DNA from: Apostichopus japonicus
Lineage: Eukaryota; Echinodermata; Holothuroidea; Aspidochirotida; Stichopodidae
Direction of reading: 5' to 3'
Assembly (NCBI RefSeq): GCF_037975245.1
Contig: NC_092571.1
Coordinates: 27,172,564-27,236,563, forward strand
DNA length: 64,000 bases
A program made the translations under genes and the position numbers. The notes under the pieces were generated by a model. That model was not told where the DNA came from. It did not search any database and saw nothing but the letters and a program-made list of their open reading frames with translations. Of the stretch, positions 24,964 to 37,346 are shown piece after piece; the first letter of the stretch is position 1; each line of letters begins with the position of its first letter.

Positions 24964-26475
24964 TTCAATACCGACTTCATTACTTTTCAGGTAACATTTC
25001 ATACTGTAGTTTTGATTCATAATTGCACTGTAACATGAGATGACATAAACGGTATGACACATCTACGCAAAAGTGCATTTCTCAACCAGAATTTACTTTA
25101 TCATCCTATTACAAGCAGATGATGTTACTTTTTTACTTCTAAAGTCATTGTTTCGATAACCTAGGGTGTTTGTAAGAGCAAAAAAGAAAGTACCATTAAA
25201 ACAAAATTATGTCCTGGATAATTTATCCTTTCCCTTTTAAACCTTTTCAGTTTCATTGAACTTATCCAATAAAAAGTGCTTTTTAAACAGAAAGGTGGTG
25301 CATGAAACGTGCTACAGTACTTCTCTTAACAACCTTTTGATAGGTAGTTAAGGAGACAAAAACCTTTGTAGTTATATTTAGAAACAATTAGTTTTCAGAT
25401 TGTTATGAGGTACTCTTGATACTTGTATTGACACATGACAATTTTGTTATTCAGTTTTTATTTTATTTGAAATATAAATACCTTAAAGTAATACAACACA
25501 ATCCTTCTTTGCCATATTTTGCTTTTCATGTAAATGACCCTAGGCTACAACATTGCTAGACAAGCATTTCTATAAAGAACTTTTTAAGTTCAATCATTTT
25601 CAAATTTTCTAGCAAGAATACACAGAGAAGTGGAATTGCTTCAAACAATGTTTGATTGTTAGTTTCCAGTTAGTTTACCAATAATCACTCAAGATAAGAT
25701 AACAAACTGATGATTCCATGACAACTTGCTTTATTTTATGCATAGTATGAAAGTTCAAACAATACAAACAACCCGAGAGAAATGACATAATGTATCCGTT
25801 TGGCAGATCACCTGCAAAGCTTGTCATATGGCCAAGATGGCAGGATTAAGGATTGCATGCTGTTGCTAATGGGCACTTCCCTTGTATGAGGATTTCATTT
25901 GCTCAACCAATGACACCATGCTTGAATGATTCATGGTTGTTAGCCAATGCATAATTATCCACTGTTTTTAATTCTGAAACTTTCAGTCAGTGTAAAAGAG
26001 GTTTAACACATATAGCTGCAATTGAGGGCCCAAATTGGATCCATTGATGGGCTTTGTTTCGCAATCAAAAAAATAGGACTGCAAATAATATTTTAGAGAG
26101 TCCCCAAAATTGTTGCTATTGCACAGATTTTTATGAAATAATATACAGAGCTTCCAGTGCCTCAGTGTACCTCTTTGCAACTACATCATAATAGAAGAGG
26201 AACCCAATGAAGTTTGTTAATCGTGACTGCTGCTTTCAGAAATCACAAGAGGAAATGTATCAAGCTGAAAGTGAAACTATTTTAAACAGAATAACAATAT
26301 CAATACCTGGAGGAGTTTATTACTCAATTCCCATCCAGGATATTGGCAATTTGTTACTTCCTGATGCTGCGCTATACTGTAGCTTGTTGAAACAGTCATT
26401 GAACACGGTACACAAAGCATGTAGTCTCAATGTACAGGCCAATCTGTTACATATACACAGTATGAGGTATTATGA
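24964..26475. other. No gene seen
   Basis: No exon with family resemblance found. One 120-codon ORF (26207-26569) ends inside the copied ELP5 exon sequence and shows no domain. Confidence 0.45.
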
Positions 26476-26590
26476 GGAAGATCATCAGGGTCCTAATCAA
26501 ATTCATCTGCCTTCTAGGATGTCAAGGTCATATCCAGGGTCCTACTCCTCAAAGTCCTCTGCTCCCTAGATGATCTGACTCTGATCTCAC
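26476..26590 (-). pseudogene. Decayed extra copies of the ELP5 terminal exon
   Basis: Two adjacent stretches, about 26476-26513 and 26514-26590, repeat the sequence of the true last exon (26829-26922). Shared pieces are 'atcatcagggtcct', 'gatgtcaaggtcat' and 'gatctgactctga'. Both are diverged, and the longer lacks the segment for the FYEP motif. They lie beyond the SINE relative to the gene. Confidence 0.75.
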
Positions 26591-26820
26591 AGAGTGCTAG
26601 CTCAGTAGTTAACGTCGGTGCCTTCCAATCATAAGGTCCGTGGTTCGAGTCACTCCAAGATTAATGTATGTCGTCCAGTTACAGAGTTGTTGACAATTCA
26701 TAATCATGGTCGTTAAATATGCATCTAAGAGACTGACTTCGGTCAGCTTGCGGCTTTGATTTAAGCCAATTATGGTTTCTTCGCGAGTTCCTGCTTGCAG
26801 GAGGATCTAAAAAATACATA
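26590..26820 (+). mobile_element. tRNA-derived SINE
   Basis: A box A-like tagctcagtagttaac near 26600 and a box B ggttcgagtc near 26643, at tRNA spacing, mark a tRNA-like head with internal pol III promoter. A body follows and a short A-rich tail (aaaaaatacatacat) near 26810. It lies about 10 bp beyond the ELP5 stop codon, so it probably forms part of that gene's 3' untranslated region, in antisense. Confidence 0.8.
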
Positions 26821-26828
26821 CATCTCCT

Positions 26829-29800
26829 TCAGATGTCAAGGTCATCATCAGGGTCCTCCTCATCAAAGTAATCTGCCTCATCTGGTTCATAGAAGATCTG
26901 ACTCTGACCTCCATCAGATGACCTATAATAAAAAAGAAGATTAATTTAAAGGTGCAACAAAGCTGGAAATAATGCATCTGTCATAACTTAGCAAATTGCA
27001 TATGCAAACCAGAAATAAAAGAACAGACTGCATAGTGGTTTTGATGACGTTTTAATTAAACTGTGGACAAATTAACACAGGTCTTTTGCCTCTATCATAT
27101 GCAATCCTATTTTGTACAATAGTTTGTTTTGTAATAACTTAATACATCTTCATTTTAGCTTCTTTAACCGACAAGGAAGCTGAGATACTTACTTATCTTG
27201 TCTTGAGGTGTACGGTAAGACCACATTCTCCTTAGCTTTCCTTTCCGAACCTTTCAAAGCTAGGTTAAAAGTCAGGTTGGCTGTTGGATCAGGATGAAAA
27301 AAAGTAAATTAACCTTGAAAATTAGGAAAACAATATGCATACTGCTGATCCTACGGTAGTATTTGAAAGGTCATCAGCATGAAAATATGAATGAAACAAA
27401 ACTGTTTCTCATGACACAGTAATCATTTAGGATCATTGTTATGAGTTTTATACTGGTATTTTAAATTTGTCTAAAACATTTAAATTTGTAGAAGGCAGAA
27501 AATGGAAAGAAGGGGGTGGGGAAAGAAAGGGGAGGGGTGGAGGAGGATAGGGGCATATGGTGACAGTTATACTTCTGAAGTTCAATTCATTTTATATTGT
27601 AGGACACTTACCTTAACTTCTTCAAATGGAGTTGATGCTTGCTGACCAACTTGCAGCACTGAACAAACATTAGATCTGTCATTTACTATGTAGGATTCTT
27701 TCTAAAACAAAGATATGAAATGAAAAGTGAAACAGTAGCATTACAGAAATCATATTCTTTGTCTCAAAACTGAACAATCAACGACAAAATGAACAACAAT
27801 AGTACAGCAATATATTCATGATTGCTATACACATGCTATAACTACAACTAGAGCACCAACGGTGCAGAAGCTTATACCTTTTCGAGCTTAAAAATGTAGG
27901 GCCCACAAAACTTTATGGCCCTACCAAATTTCACGCCATTTTTCAGATTCCACCACTTTTTGGCCCATGAGGCCAAACATTTTAGGTTCAAAGACAATTT
28001 TGAGCTCCCCCCGTTCCTCCTCCATAAACAATATATAGTACCAGCTTGCATCTAAGGACTCTTAATTATTCAAAATTTTCTCAAATTTATACCCCTAGCT
28101 CAAAACGGCGATAACCCCCCCCCCCCCTCCGTTAGCAGAAGCCTGGCCACACCACTGGTTATAATGCCTATTTTCCCCCTTTAAATTCTATTTTACACAC
28201 TCTCTCAAACAATTCCACTGACCTACCATATTAACTTTCTCCCCTCTACCCGAGAAGTCATAACTTCACAAGCACTCCTTCCCAAAAGTTTGGCTGGCTG
28301 CCTACATACCTCAGGCTCAAAGACTTCTAAGAATCGGCAAGTGCTGATTGGCTATAGGGCTCTCATGCCTTACAGTTCAACAGTTAATAAAAACTCTCAA
28401 TCCTGCTTTAATTCCACTAGCAGCCTCTGCAGAGCTCAACCACAAATGTAAACAAACACTGCAGAGACTGGGAGAGCTTTGGAAGAAGGTGAAGGCTCAG
28501 ATTTTTTTAAACAATGGGGATTAATTGTAATTAATTAATTTTTGACCAAAAATTATTAGGCATCACCTTATATATACTCAATACAACAATCATCAGTTCA
28601 ACTTTGAATATTATCCATCAAAATCTTGAGATGAAAATATTACAAAGAATGACCCCCGATGACCCCCTAAATGACATTTGACCTCAATTTTTCGAACACC
28701 CCTCGTAACCCTCATCCCGAGGAACGTTGTGACCAAGTTTCATTATAACTGGCCATACACTGTACGAACGGAAGCAATTTGAAAATAAAGGGCCGTGGCC
28801 CGGGCCACAAAAGACCCCTAGTTGATCTTTGATCTCAAATTCATGAACACCCTGAAGGTAAAACTTCCATAGTACTATCGTGACAAACCCTCAACATCGT
28901 ACCATGGAATCTGTAGGAGAAGAAGCATTTTGCGTATTTCCACAAAATGGCCCATTACTGCCCACAGGTGACCTTTGACCCCAAATTTCAGACCATCTCT
29001 GATAGCCCTATACCCAATGGTCCTTATGTCCAAGTTTCATGAAATTCCATCAAACACAGTGGGAGCGGTTTTACCAATTGTTGACCGATAGAGTGATAGA
29101 CGCCGCACTGTAACAATAGCTCACACCAGCATGCTGGTATGAGCTAAAACGTACAGGATCATAACAACAGAACAGCGATTTCTAACTAAATTATCAATAC
29201 TTATCAAGCAACAAAATTCAGTAGCACATCCCAATACTTCGTGTATACAACACACAGACATGAATACAGTGGTGTCAAGGGCCAGTTAAGGCTGCAACAG
29301 TCTCCCTTTAGAAGGCTTCATATTTCCCCACTTATGAAGAAAAATAAACTATATACTTTACCCCTTATTTCCTAGGTCCCCTAATTGACCTATGGTCATG
29401 GGGTGTCCCCCACCCCCCGCCTCCCCCGCCCTCACAAACTTGTATGTTGTCATTACCTGTCTCTTCACTTTTCCACTTTTCTTGTTTACGATAATTTCAA
29501 AACTTCCACCAGCTTCATCTGATGCTGACAAGGTTGGTCTGATGGGTAAATCATCTGATTTGTACGTTAGCTAGATGTCTCAGAGCATTCAGTGTTTTCT
29601 CTGTATGTAAGTCGGCATGAATTAAGCCCAGCACACAGACACTCTGAATCTCTGTCGAGGAAGATGGAGAGGAGATTAAAACATCTATTTCAAAATTGCA
29701 ACAGTTTGTCAAGCCGTCTAAACATTCACATCTGATCGGATAATGGACTTACCATCAGTCTATCTACTTTATAAGAGACATGTACTATGTATGCTGTTTC

Positions 29801-31870
29801 AACCACTTGTCTGCATGTAATCTACAAGTTACTAATCATTTCACCTAACATAGACATTTTGACTGACATTTTATGGCAATAAACATCTTTGTGACTTTTG
29901 TTGACTACTGAGGATGCTATTGTGATACTGTATATCTTTGCTAGTGTTGCTACAGCAAATGGCAGTATAATCCATAACATAAGGCTTGGTTTTTACAATT
30001 CCCAAATAATCCAGGGCAAATTAGTGTAAATCATTTGTGAAAATTTAGCAATCAGAAATAGAAAGTGTTGCACATATGGAAGGCATGCCATACACATGTG
30101 ATAAAATTACTATTCAAAACTGTGTCAAACAAGGAATGCATTTTACATGAAACATAAAAGGGAAAGACAATGGTCTATAAAATGAGCAAAGCCTCTGAAA
30201 ATATTTAACTTCGGTAACAAACAAATGTATGTACTTGTCGTAAACTTATTACTAAAATAACAAAATAAGCACAAAATTCCATATATTTCCCTAACGTATG
30301 TAGTCATGTTACCTGGAATGTCTTTGGTAGCATGTAAGAGAGACCATATAGATGTGGAAATGACAGAGTCAGTCTGATATGGCAGGAATATACTGATGGC
30401 ATCAACTACTACAGCAATCTTTGAGGATGATGAGGCCCTTGGTGTGGACCAGATCCCCGAGAAGAGATCTTCATCTGAACTTACTCTCAAAGTGTCATCT
30501 TCAGAAACATTCCTTCAGGATAGTATTGAAGGAAAAAAGAAAGTTCAAACAATGCATGCACTGGTGATTGTTAAAACATCATGAATGCAAAGGTTACGAT
30601 TATCATCGAACCTTTTTGTGTTACTTACCATCCAAGAGGGTTTGCCCAGTAGTCATGAACAACTACTTTGCTGAAGGCTTCAGGTTCAAAGCATTTCTTT
30701 ACTTCATCTGGTTCCACTTCTGATATTATAACGTGAATTTCATCCACTCTGCAAAGACAACAATAGTACTGTAGTTTATTTTTGTCTTTACTGTACATTA
30801 TGTACTGTACTTTTGTCTGCATCAGGTTTCAAGCTTAACCCTGCTACATTGGCTATTGTCATTTACAGAAAATGTCAACACAAATGGTAAAAAACTCTTT
30901 TACTTCATTTCTTACAGCCTGGACATGATTAGCTTTTACCATAGCAACAGGGCTAATAAGCTAAAAATGAACAATTGACTATTTACTGATTCACACATCT
31001 AAAGCAGGATTCTCATAAGACATATATGCAAGGTAGTTGCCAAGAATAAAGATCTCTTTTGTTCACCAAGAATATTGCATACAAACACGATAGATAAAGG
31101 TATCACTTTTAAGTGTCAATGGTTAACAAAGATTATCTTTTAAATCTTGCAATATGATCAGACATAATTTGATAGTGATTTGTTCAATAAAGTAGGATAG
31201 TACTCTAACTCTTTCTGTAATTCATATGCAAATGTGAGGAGCATAGTTTAGTATACTAGTTATAGTAAGCTTGATAACTTACCATAGTTTCTTTTGTGAT
31301 ATTAGAATAAGTAGTACAGTATTGTACTTGTACTAACAAGGCTGCACAGGGATTTATCCCTATACATGACCTTTGACACACTGCAACGCCATTGTTATCA
31401 ACTGTTCACTTTCGCTTGATTTTAACATACGTAATTGTACTGTTCTCAATTTACATCCTGTATACAAAGCTATGTGGGTTTTTAGTGTTGGAAATACATA
31501 ATACTTTTATGTACTACAGGTACAGTATAATATTGGTACAGTGTTGTTTTATGGTTTTCTGCTTAGAATTTCAGAAAGTTGCTGTTACTATCATATGTCT
31601 ATATTACAAATTCTATGAAAAAAACTGTCCATAGCTAAGTACTACTCATATCCAATGAACAAACTACAGTATAGAACATTGTATGCCTGCAAATATACAT
31701 GTAAAATATACTAGAGCATGACAGAAAACAGCTCAACAAATCAACCTCATCCAACATGCATAATTCAAAGAGAGAAAACAAAATGACCATCTGTACAAAG
31801 ATTCCATACCTGTCCAGTACATGGTTCGCTAAGGCAAATAGCAACTGCTTGCCAATATGATTAAGTGAGT
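26829..31870 (-). CDS. ELP5: Elongator complex protein 5 (partial model, 7 exons)
   Basis: ELP5 is a RecA-fold subunit of the Elongator Elp4-5-6 ring, which acts in wobble-uridine modification of tRNA. Minus-strand exons: 31870-31810, 30748-30629, 30512-30313, 29651-29457, 27701-27612, 27280-27193 and 26922-26829. Most have GT-AG borders and matching phases. Recognisable pieces are GKQLLFAL, the DYWANPLGW equivalent of the animal HDFF-DPLNW motif, KIAVVVDAIS (strand after the Walker A position), VCVLGLIHADLH, LTFNLAL and the acidic C-terminus EEDPDDDLDI. Exon 1 with the start codon was not found. Exon 29651-29457 needs a one-base frame change near 29560. The acceptor at 27281 does not fit the phase of the strongest upstream donor; a weaker donor (gtgtcc) 4 bp further on would fit. 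These could be assembly errors or real damage. Confidence 0.88.
27851..29145. mobile_element. Hairpin-ended non-autonomous element in an ELP5 intron
   Basis: Starts with the palindrome gcaccaacggtgc (27853-27865) and ends with a 28-bp hairpin at 29118-29145 (13-bp arms, agctcacaccagc / gctggtatgagct). The interior has no ORF and carries 'gacctttgacc'-like segments as in 10296-11711. A hAT-like end (ccacaccactg) near 28150 hints at a nested MITE. It occupies the intron between exons 29457-29651 and 27612-27701. Confidence 0.65.
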
Positions 31871-31879
31871 CTGTGAAAT

Positions 31880-33480
31880 AAACAAAACAGAAATGTCCTC
31901 AGAGCAGAGTTGGGTAAATTGTGTTAACCAAAAATATGTTCCTTGTTTGAAAGCGAATACTCCAGTCTAGTGTAATGTATTCACAGTATCATTCTACACA
32001 ACAGTAATTTAGTTAAAAGTACAATTTACTTTACCACTATTTTCAGTGTGAGGAGATGTTCATATTGTATTTACGATTGTGCAACATATTTTGAAGGTGT
32101 TTCCACCATATGAAAAATATTATTGCATATAATTTCCCAGAATTGTTGTTAGGATTTTAAAAAGTGTCCTATGGAAGAACATCTCAACCTGTGGTTTGAA
32201 ATGATTGAAAGTTGGCCTGGGAGTTACAAATTCATATACATTTTTCGTGCAAGGAGAGTGCTGCAGTAAGTATTACCAATTTGTCTGGTGGTGAAGGGGG
32301 GGGGGGGCGGCTATGTCATTGCCCGATGGGGCACACTGTCTTTTTATTGCCCTAGAGCCAAAATTACTGTCAGTCTCCAAAAGGCATTTAACTTTTGAAT
32401 GTAAGTTTTGCTTTTATGTGCAGTAGAAAAAATTGTACTTTCATTATTTGGATTTTTACTCCAAAACTGCAGTTTAACAAAACATGAATTTTCTTCTGAA
32501 AAAAATATCAGCACAAGTTTGTATTTTACACTCCGGACCCTACTAATGTTATCAGAAACAAGTTCAGATATTATTTTACTCTTACTTGTGTGATCTTGTT
32601 CCAGTTTGTGTGGAATTACCGGTTACATTCAATTTGAAGGAGTGCTGCAAAAGTTAGGCAATAAATTACTGTGGCTTGAATCCACAATGTTCTATTTGGC
32701 GCTCAATCCTCAAGAGCTGCTCTAAAGAACTAACATGCTTTTGAAATCAAAAGCATCTACTCTATGAAATATCATAGTTTATGTAAAAGTTTCCTATGTT
32801 AAAAATACCTCATTTAACATTTGTGATGAAAGCAACAAGTCAATAGAACATAGTCTCTAACACAACAATGACAGCTTCCTACCATGAGTATATTTCTTTT
32901 CAGATATGAAAAAGGCCTGATGTTATGATTTTTGTTTCAATTTGCATATGATAACATAAAACATATATATTATTGGCTATCATAGGCATTATTATCCATT
33001 ATACGACTTGTAACTGTCATTGTGGAAGCCCATTGTAAATTTTTTCCATCAATGTCATTTGGTTTCAAACATTTGACTTCTAAGTTCGAACGAGCCAATC
33101 GGGAGACCACAAATATTCATGTGATAAACCAAAGTCTGGACAGTTTCAAATTGTCAGTGTTCCACAAAATACTGAAGGAGTTGATCTGGTAATGTTTAGT
33201 TTCGTAAGTTTTCACAATTGTCCTGCCTTAGTAAGTTCCCTATTTGTGTAAAGATTTAAACACTGCTTACTTTTGACATAACTGCAGGTTGGTGTCTGGT
33301 TGTATTGTGGTGTTAATAGCTATATAGTACAACTGTTTGTTTTTTATCATAATATCATTGTAGGTTCCTGATGTTTCAGAGGGTCGTTTACGAGAAGCGT
33401 CTCATTACAATGTACCTACATTAAAGTAGTCTACCTGTTTGTGGTCGGGTGAGTTGAGAGTGTCATGTCAGGGCATATCC
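31880..33480. other. Presumed ELP5 first intron/upstream region; no exon placed
   Basis: The first ELP5 coding exon should lie here or further up on the minus strand and end in phase 1 (one base before AC TCA). No candidate with an ATG and a good donor stood out. Confidence 0.4.
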
Positions 33481-33574
33481 TGATGTGTTTGCATTTTTAT
33501 GTCATTTAACTGTTATCTTGTTAAGCTTAAGTTTAATGAAAGAAATTGCAACAAATGTCGATGTTTTTCTGACT

Positions 33575-33739
33575 CTAGTTGAGCCATTATTCCTGTATTG
33601 TTCTGAAACATGGACTATTACCAAGCAACTGGAAAGAAACATAGACGGTTGTTACACAGGATTATTGAGGGCTGCCCTTGATATTAGTTGGAAACAGAAG
33701 ATACCCAACACACAGCTTTATGGGGATCAGTTGGTATAG
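33575..33739 (+). pseudogene. Non-LTR reverse transcriptase C-terminal fragment
   Basis: Reads VEPLFLYCSETWTITKQLE, then a DGCYTGLLRAALDISWK segment. This is the familiar post-reverse-transcriptase stretch of multicopy LINE proteins (LYG-ETW...LDGCYTRMLR). The open frame ends at 33739. No palm domain is present. Confidence 0.75.
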
Positions 33740-33744
33740 GTACT

Positions 33745-35370
33745 TGTATAGCATTGTACACAATACTCTCACACTCAAACCAGTTCATAACTGTTCCTCG
33801 AAATTGCTGAAATAAACTTCACAGATTCACAGTATTTACGGAACTTGTAAAGTATTTGGAACACCAGAAGATAAAACTTGGCGGAATCGATGTCAGAGCA
33901 GAATGTAGTGCCGAGAAGCTTAGGCTTCGCAAAACTGTTGGATTGTAAACGTTAGAGTAGCCTACATGCGAACATTCTTCGCATTGGAGCTGAACATTGC
34001 AATGTAAACAACAAAGAGTCGGAGTGGTTTTGAGAATCAGCATAAAACGTAATGTTTCCGACTTTGAACAATATTTGTGGCTAACAAATCGAATATGTAA
34101 CCCAGTCTCATGTGTGTGCTCGTTTTAGCTGAAATGACACTCTATCACCTCTTGCCAACCGATCTCCTGGGACGTTGTGGGGGGGGGGGGGTGATTCAGC
34201 ATAAGAGTCTTTAAAACATATCTAATTTATAAGAAATTTCACTGAAAATTAAGGAAGAAATTAATCTGTATACAAACGCGGTTTTTGTTGTGATTACTAT
34301 AGGTAATGTACAGAGCGTGGGTTATGTTGCAATCTGCATTTGCAAAGATGACTTCACGTTTGTCACTGTTAAAATCATATTTGAAATGTCCATCCTTAAC
34401 GATTAAAAAATTGTTCCTCTGTCAAACGCAACATTAGCGTTCTCATACTTTGAAAACATGCTTGGAAAATTATTTATCGTTCTTTAAGGTAAGTTCTTAG
34501 GGCTACCAGACAATCCTTTTAACTATTTAATTACAGAGTGTGCAAGGAAGCATATTTATATATTATTTTTTATCATTATTATTTTTTATTCATGTTTATT
34601 TTATCTTGTTTAGGGGCTGCTCCATTACTGCCCCATTATTGCTCCGTTATTGCTCCATTACTGTTTTGTATGTTGCCAGTTCATCCTGGTCCGTGCGTGT
34701 TGGGTTGTGGAATATATTGCAGCTAAACCACTTGGACAGTTTTCTGTTGTCATTTGCTTGGCTTGTCCCACCCAAGGTCGCCCCGCCAGGCCCCCAAATA
34801 GTGCTTTACAACACTACTACATTAGTACTGTATAGCTCGTGAATGCACTGCCCTGACCAAATCACTGTAATATTAATCGGTAAGCTACAGTACATGTACT
34901 GTACAGTATATCGGTACAGCTGACAGCTTGTCACATGAACAAATGTTATGCCAAACTTGCGATTAAATTCCTCTAGTTTATTTCATCCCAAGACAACAAA
35001 TCTTATGATTTAATCATACAATGGTATTTCTCACACAGCAAAGAACAATACAGATAAGACCTTGAGCAAGAACTGCAGATTTCCCGTCATTCCTCAATAT
35101 AACATGTTTGCTCAGATATTATTACTTTCACCATCTTAATTTCTATCAGTACTGGCCATTCTTCATACCGTACGTATAGCATTTCTACGAACAAATGATC
35201 TTAATACTTACTTATCAGTTATGACTGACCTTTCACAAATAGCTAATACTTTATATCTGTATTGTGACATTGCTAGACATTTATAACAGACCTACTTTAC
35301 AAATTGAAACATGACACTAAGTACAGTTTTGTTGGACTGCTGTGTATAACAAACATGAGATGCACTGTGC
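33745..35370. other. No gene seen
   Basis: Contains a G homopolymer at about 34178 and short unsupported ORFs. No ELP5 exon or element ends could be established. Confidence 0.4.
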
Positions 35371-35378
35371 ATTATGGG

Positions 35379-36330
35379 CTATAGGCGTAGGAGCCTCATT
35401 TGATTTGGGGGGGCTGTAACGACTTGCCCGAAAAATATAACCAAAATTTTTCGCGCGCTCCGCGCACGATTCGCATGTTAATGTGCTTATCATATAGGCA
35501 TTCTTCGGTTATTACATCACATGCCAATAACAAACAATCATTTTCCGTGTTTTTACCCTTCCATATTGGTTAGAATTATTGGGGAAGTCGTTACAACAAT
35601 AATGATAATAATATAAGTTTAACCATTGAAAAACACATTGCAAATTCTTCTTCTTTCCAGTAGGTGCCAGTGGCGGAGCTATAGGGGTAGTGGTCAGGGG
35701 GGGGAGAGAATGGTCGGTAGGGGCGCTTTTTCGACACTATCTAAGCGGAGCGCCACCACAGGTTGGCGCGGAGCGTACAGAAATTTTTTGAGTAAAGATA
35801 CTCCCTAGATCGCCGGAAATGACCCTTTCCAGGCCTTGCTAATTTCAAGATAAACGAAGAATAAATAGGTGTCATCGCCATTTGTCAGAAAATTGCACCA
35901 ACAAAATGTGACAAATGTCAAAGGTATTTGAGAGCGCAATAAAAAAGTCAATAATCGCGAATAAGTAAAAAGTGGTAAAAAGCTGAAAAGGGCACCAGCA
36001 GTCCATTTGAGTCCGTCAGAGGGGCATCCGCCCCCTCTGACTGTATATGGACGCTCCGCCACTGGTAGGTGCCCGAAAGATTCTCAGCTTATTGCCCGAA
36101 TTTTCACCAAAAAACTTGAAAAACACATTGCAAATTATTTTCTTTCAGTAGGTGCTGGAAAATTCTCAGAATATTGCCGAATTTTACCCCCCCAAAAATG
36201 AAAAACACACTGCAAATTATTATTCTTCCAGTAGGTGCCCGAAAAATTCTCAGCATATTGCCCGAATTTTCACCAAAAATTATGGTTGGGGGGGCTGCAG
36301 CCCCCCAGCCCCCCGCATCCTACGCCTATG
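35379..36330. mobile_element. hAT-type MITE (outer)
   Basis: Starts ctataggcgtagga and ends tcctacgcctatg. The 8-bp duplication attatggg flanks it at 35371-35378 and 36331-36338. The interior carries repeats of about 100 bp (aaaaacacattgcaaatt... near 35630, 36118 and 36200) and is split by the element at 35668-36064. Confidence 0.9.
35668..36064. mobile_element. hAT-type MITE (nested)
   Basis: Starts cagtggcggagc and ends gctccgccactg, a perfect 12-bp terminal inverted repeat. Flanked by gtaggtgc at 35660-35667 and 36065-36072. Its 'ctatctaagcggagcgccacca' type of interior recurs at 49155-49330. Confidence 0.92.
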
Positions 36331-36339
36331 ATTATGGGT

Positions 36340-37000
36340 CAATATCCTTTGTCATGACAACTTCAGCCCTGTGTCAGTAGCTCCTTTTCTTTATAGGTAT
36401 GCTGTATTAGCCCCAAATATGCTAAATATTCATGGTCACCTCTGGTCACAATTCTTAAACTGTTTTTATTGCAACCTTTGAGGAAATTGTCCTCACTGGG
36501 ACATTCAGTCATCTTGTGTGTTCCTTAAAAATGTCTGAGAACAATTGAAGAGTAAAGACCTCCAGGAAAGTACTTTTTGAAACTTCTTGCAATTATAACA
36601 TGCTATAGTTTGGGGCCTATACTGACTACCTTTAAACTAGATAGGAAGGTCTCAGAAGACCTATGTTCACATTGTTGTTGAAAAGGATGACATATTACCA
36701 AAAATAGTTTTTAAATTTAATTACCATTATAGTTTACCACTTTGCACTGGCAAACCGAACATCAAGCAAGGCTCTGCAAGACAATAACTAGGCTTCCAAC
36801 GATACCATTAATGTTTTAGTCACAAGCTCCTCCTTGGACCTCACATACTTGTGCAAATTATTTTAACTCCAATAGAAAGGGTAATTTTCGCTTATTATAA
36901 TCACAAGAAAGATTAATTTGAAAAGATTTTGAACTAACAGTTAAATAATTAAAGAATAGACCGAAGTGTCCTTGAACATGAAATTTCTGAAACTTACTTT
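36340..37000. other. No gene seen
   Basis: Unremarkable sequence between the nested MITEs and the trinucleotide tract. No coding or structural signal noted. Confidence 0.45.
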
Positions 37001-37003
37001 CTT

Positions 37004-37226
37004 TAGTAGTAGTAGTAGTAATAGTACTAGTAGTAGAGTATTATTATTATTATTATTATTAGTAGTAGTGGAAGTAGTAGTAGTGGCAGTAGTGGTAGTG
37101 GTGGTAGTGGTGATAGTGGTGGTAGTGGTAGTAGTGGTGGCAGTGTTGGCAGTGGTGGCAGATGTGACAGTGGTGGTAGTGGTGGTAGTAGTGGTAGCGG
37201 TAGCAGTAGTAGTAGTAGTAGAAGTA
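37004..37226. repeat. Compound trinucleotide tract (GTA/GTG)n
   Basis: About 220 bp of GTA, GTG and TTA units with interruptions. It lies about 120 bp downstream of the 3' end of the receptor relic at 37347-37868. Confidence 0.95.
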
Positions 37227-37346
37227 GTAGAAATTTACAAAAATAACTGTACACAAAATGATCATATATAAACAGTAATGGTTCACATAGAATTTTCACT
37301 CAAAGCCACTGAAAGAGTGGCTTTCATAAATTTCATTTTCAACCAT

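Noticed and set aside
26207-26569. 120-codon ORF as a gene
   Set aside because: Its 3' third is antisense to decayed ELP5 exon sequence and the rest shows no domain.
26596-26665. Functional tRNA gene
   Set aside because: Boxes A and B are present, but the arms do not pair as a full cloverleaf and a SINE body with A-rich tail follows.
36966-37299. Open frames of valine, tyrosine or leucine runs
   Set aside because: They translate the trinucleotide repeat.
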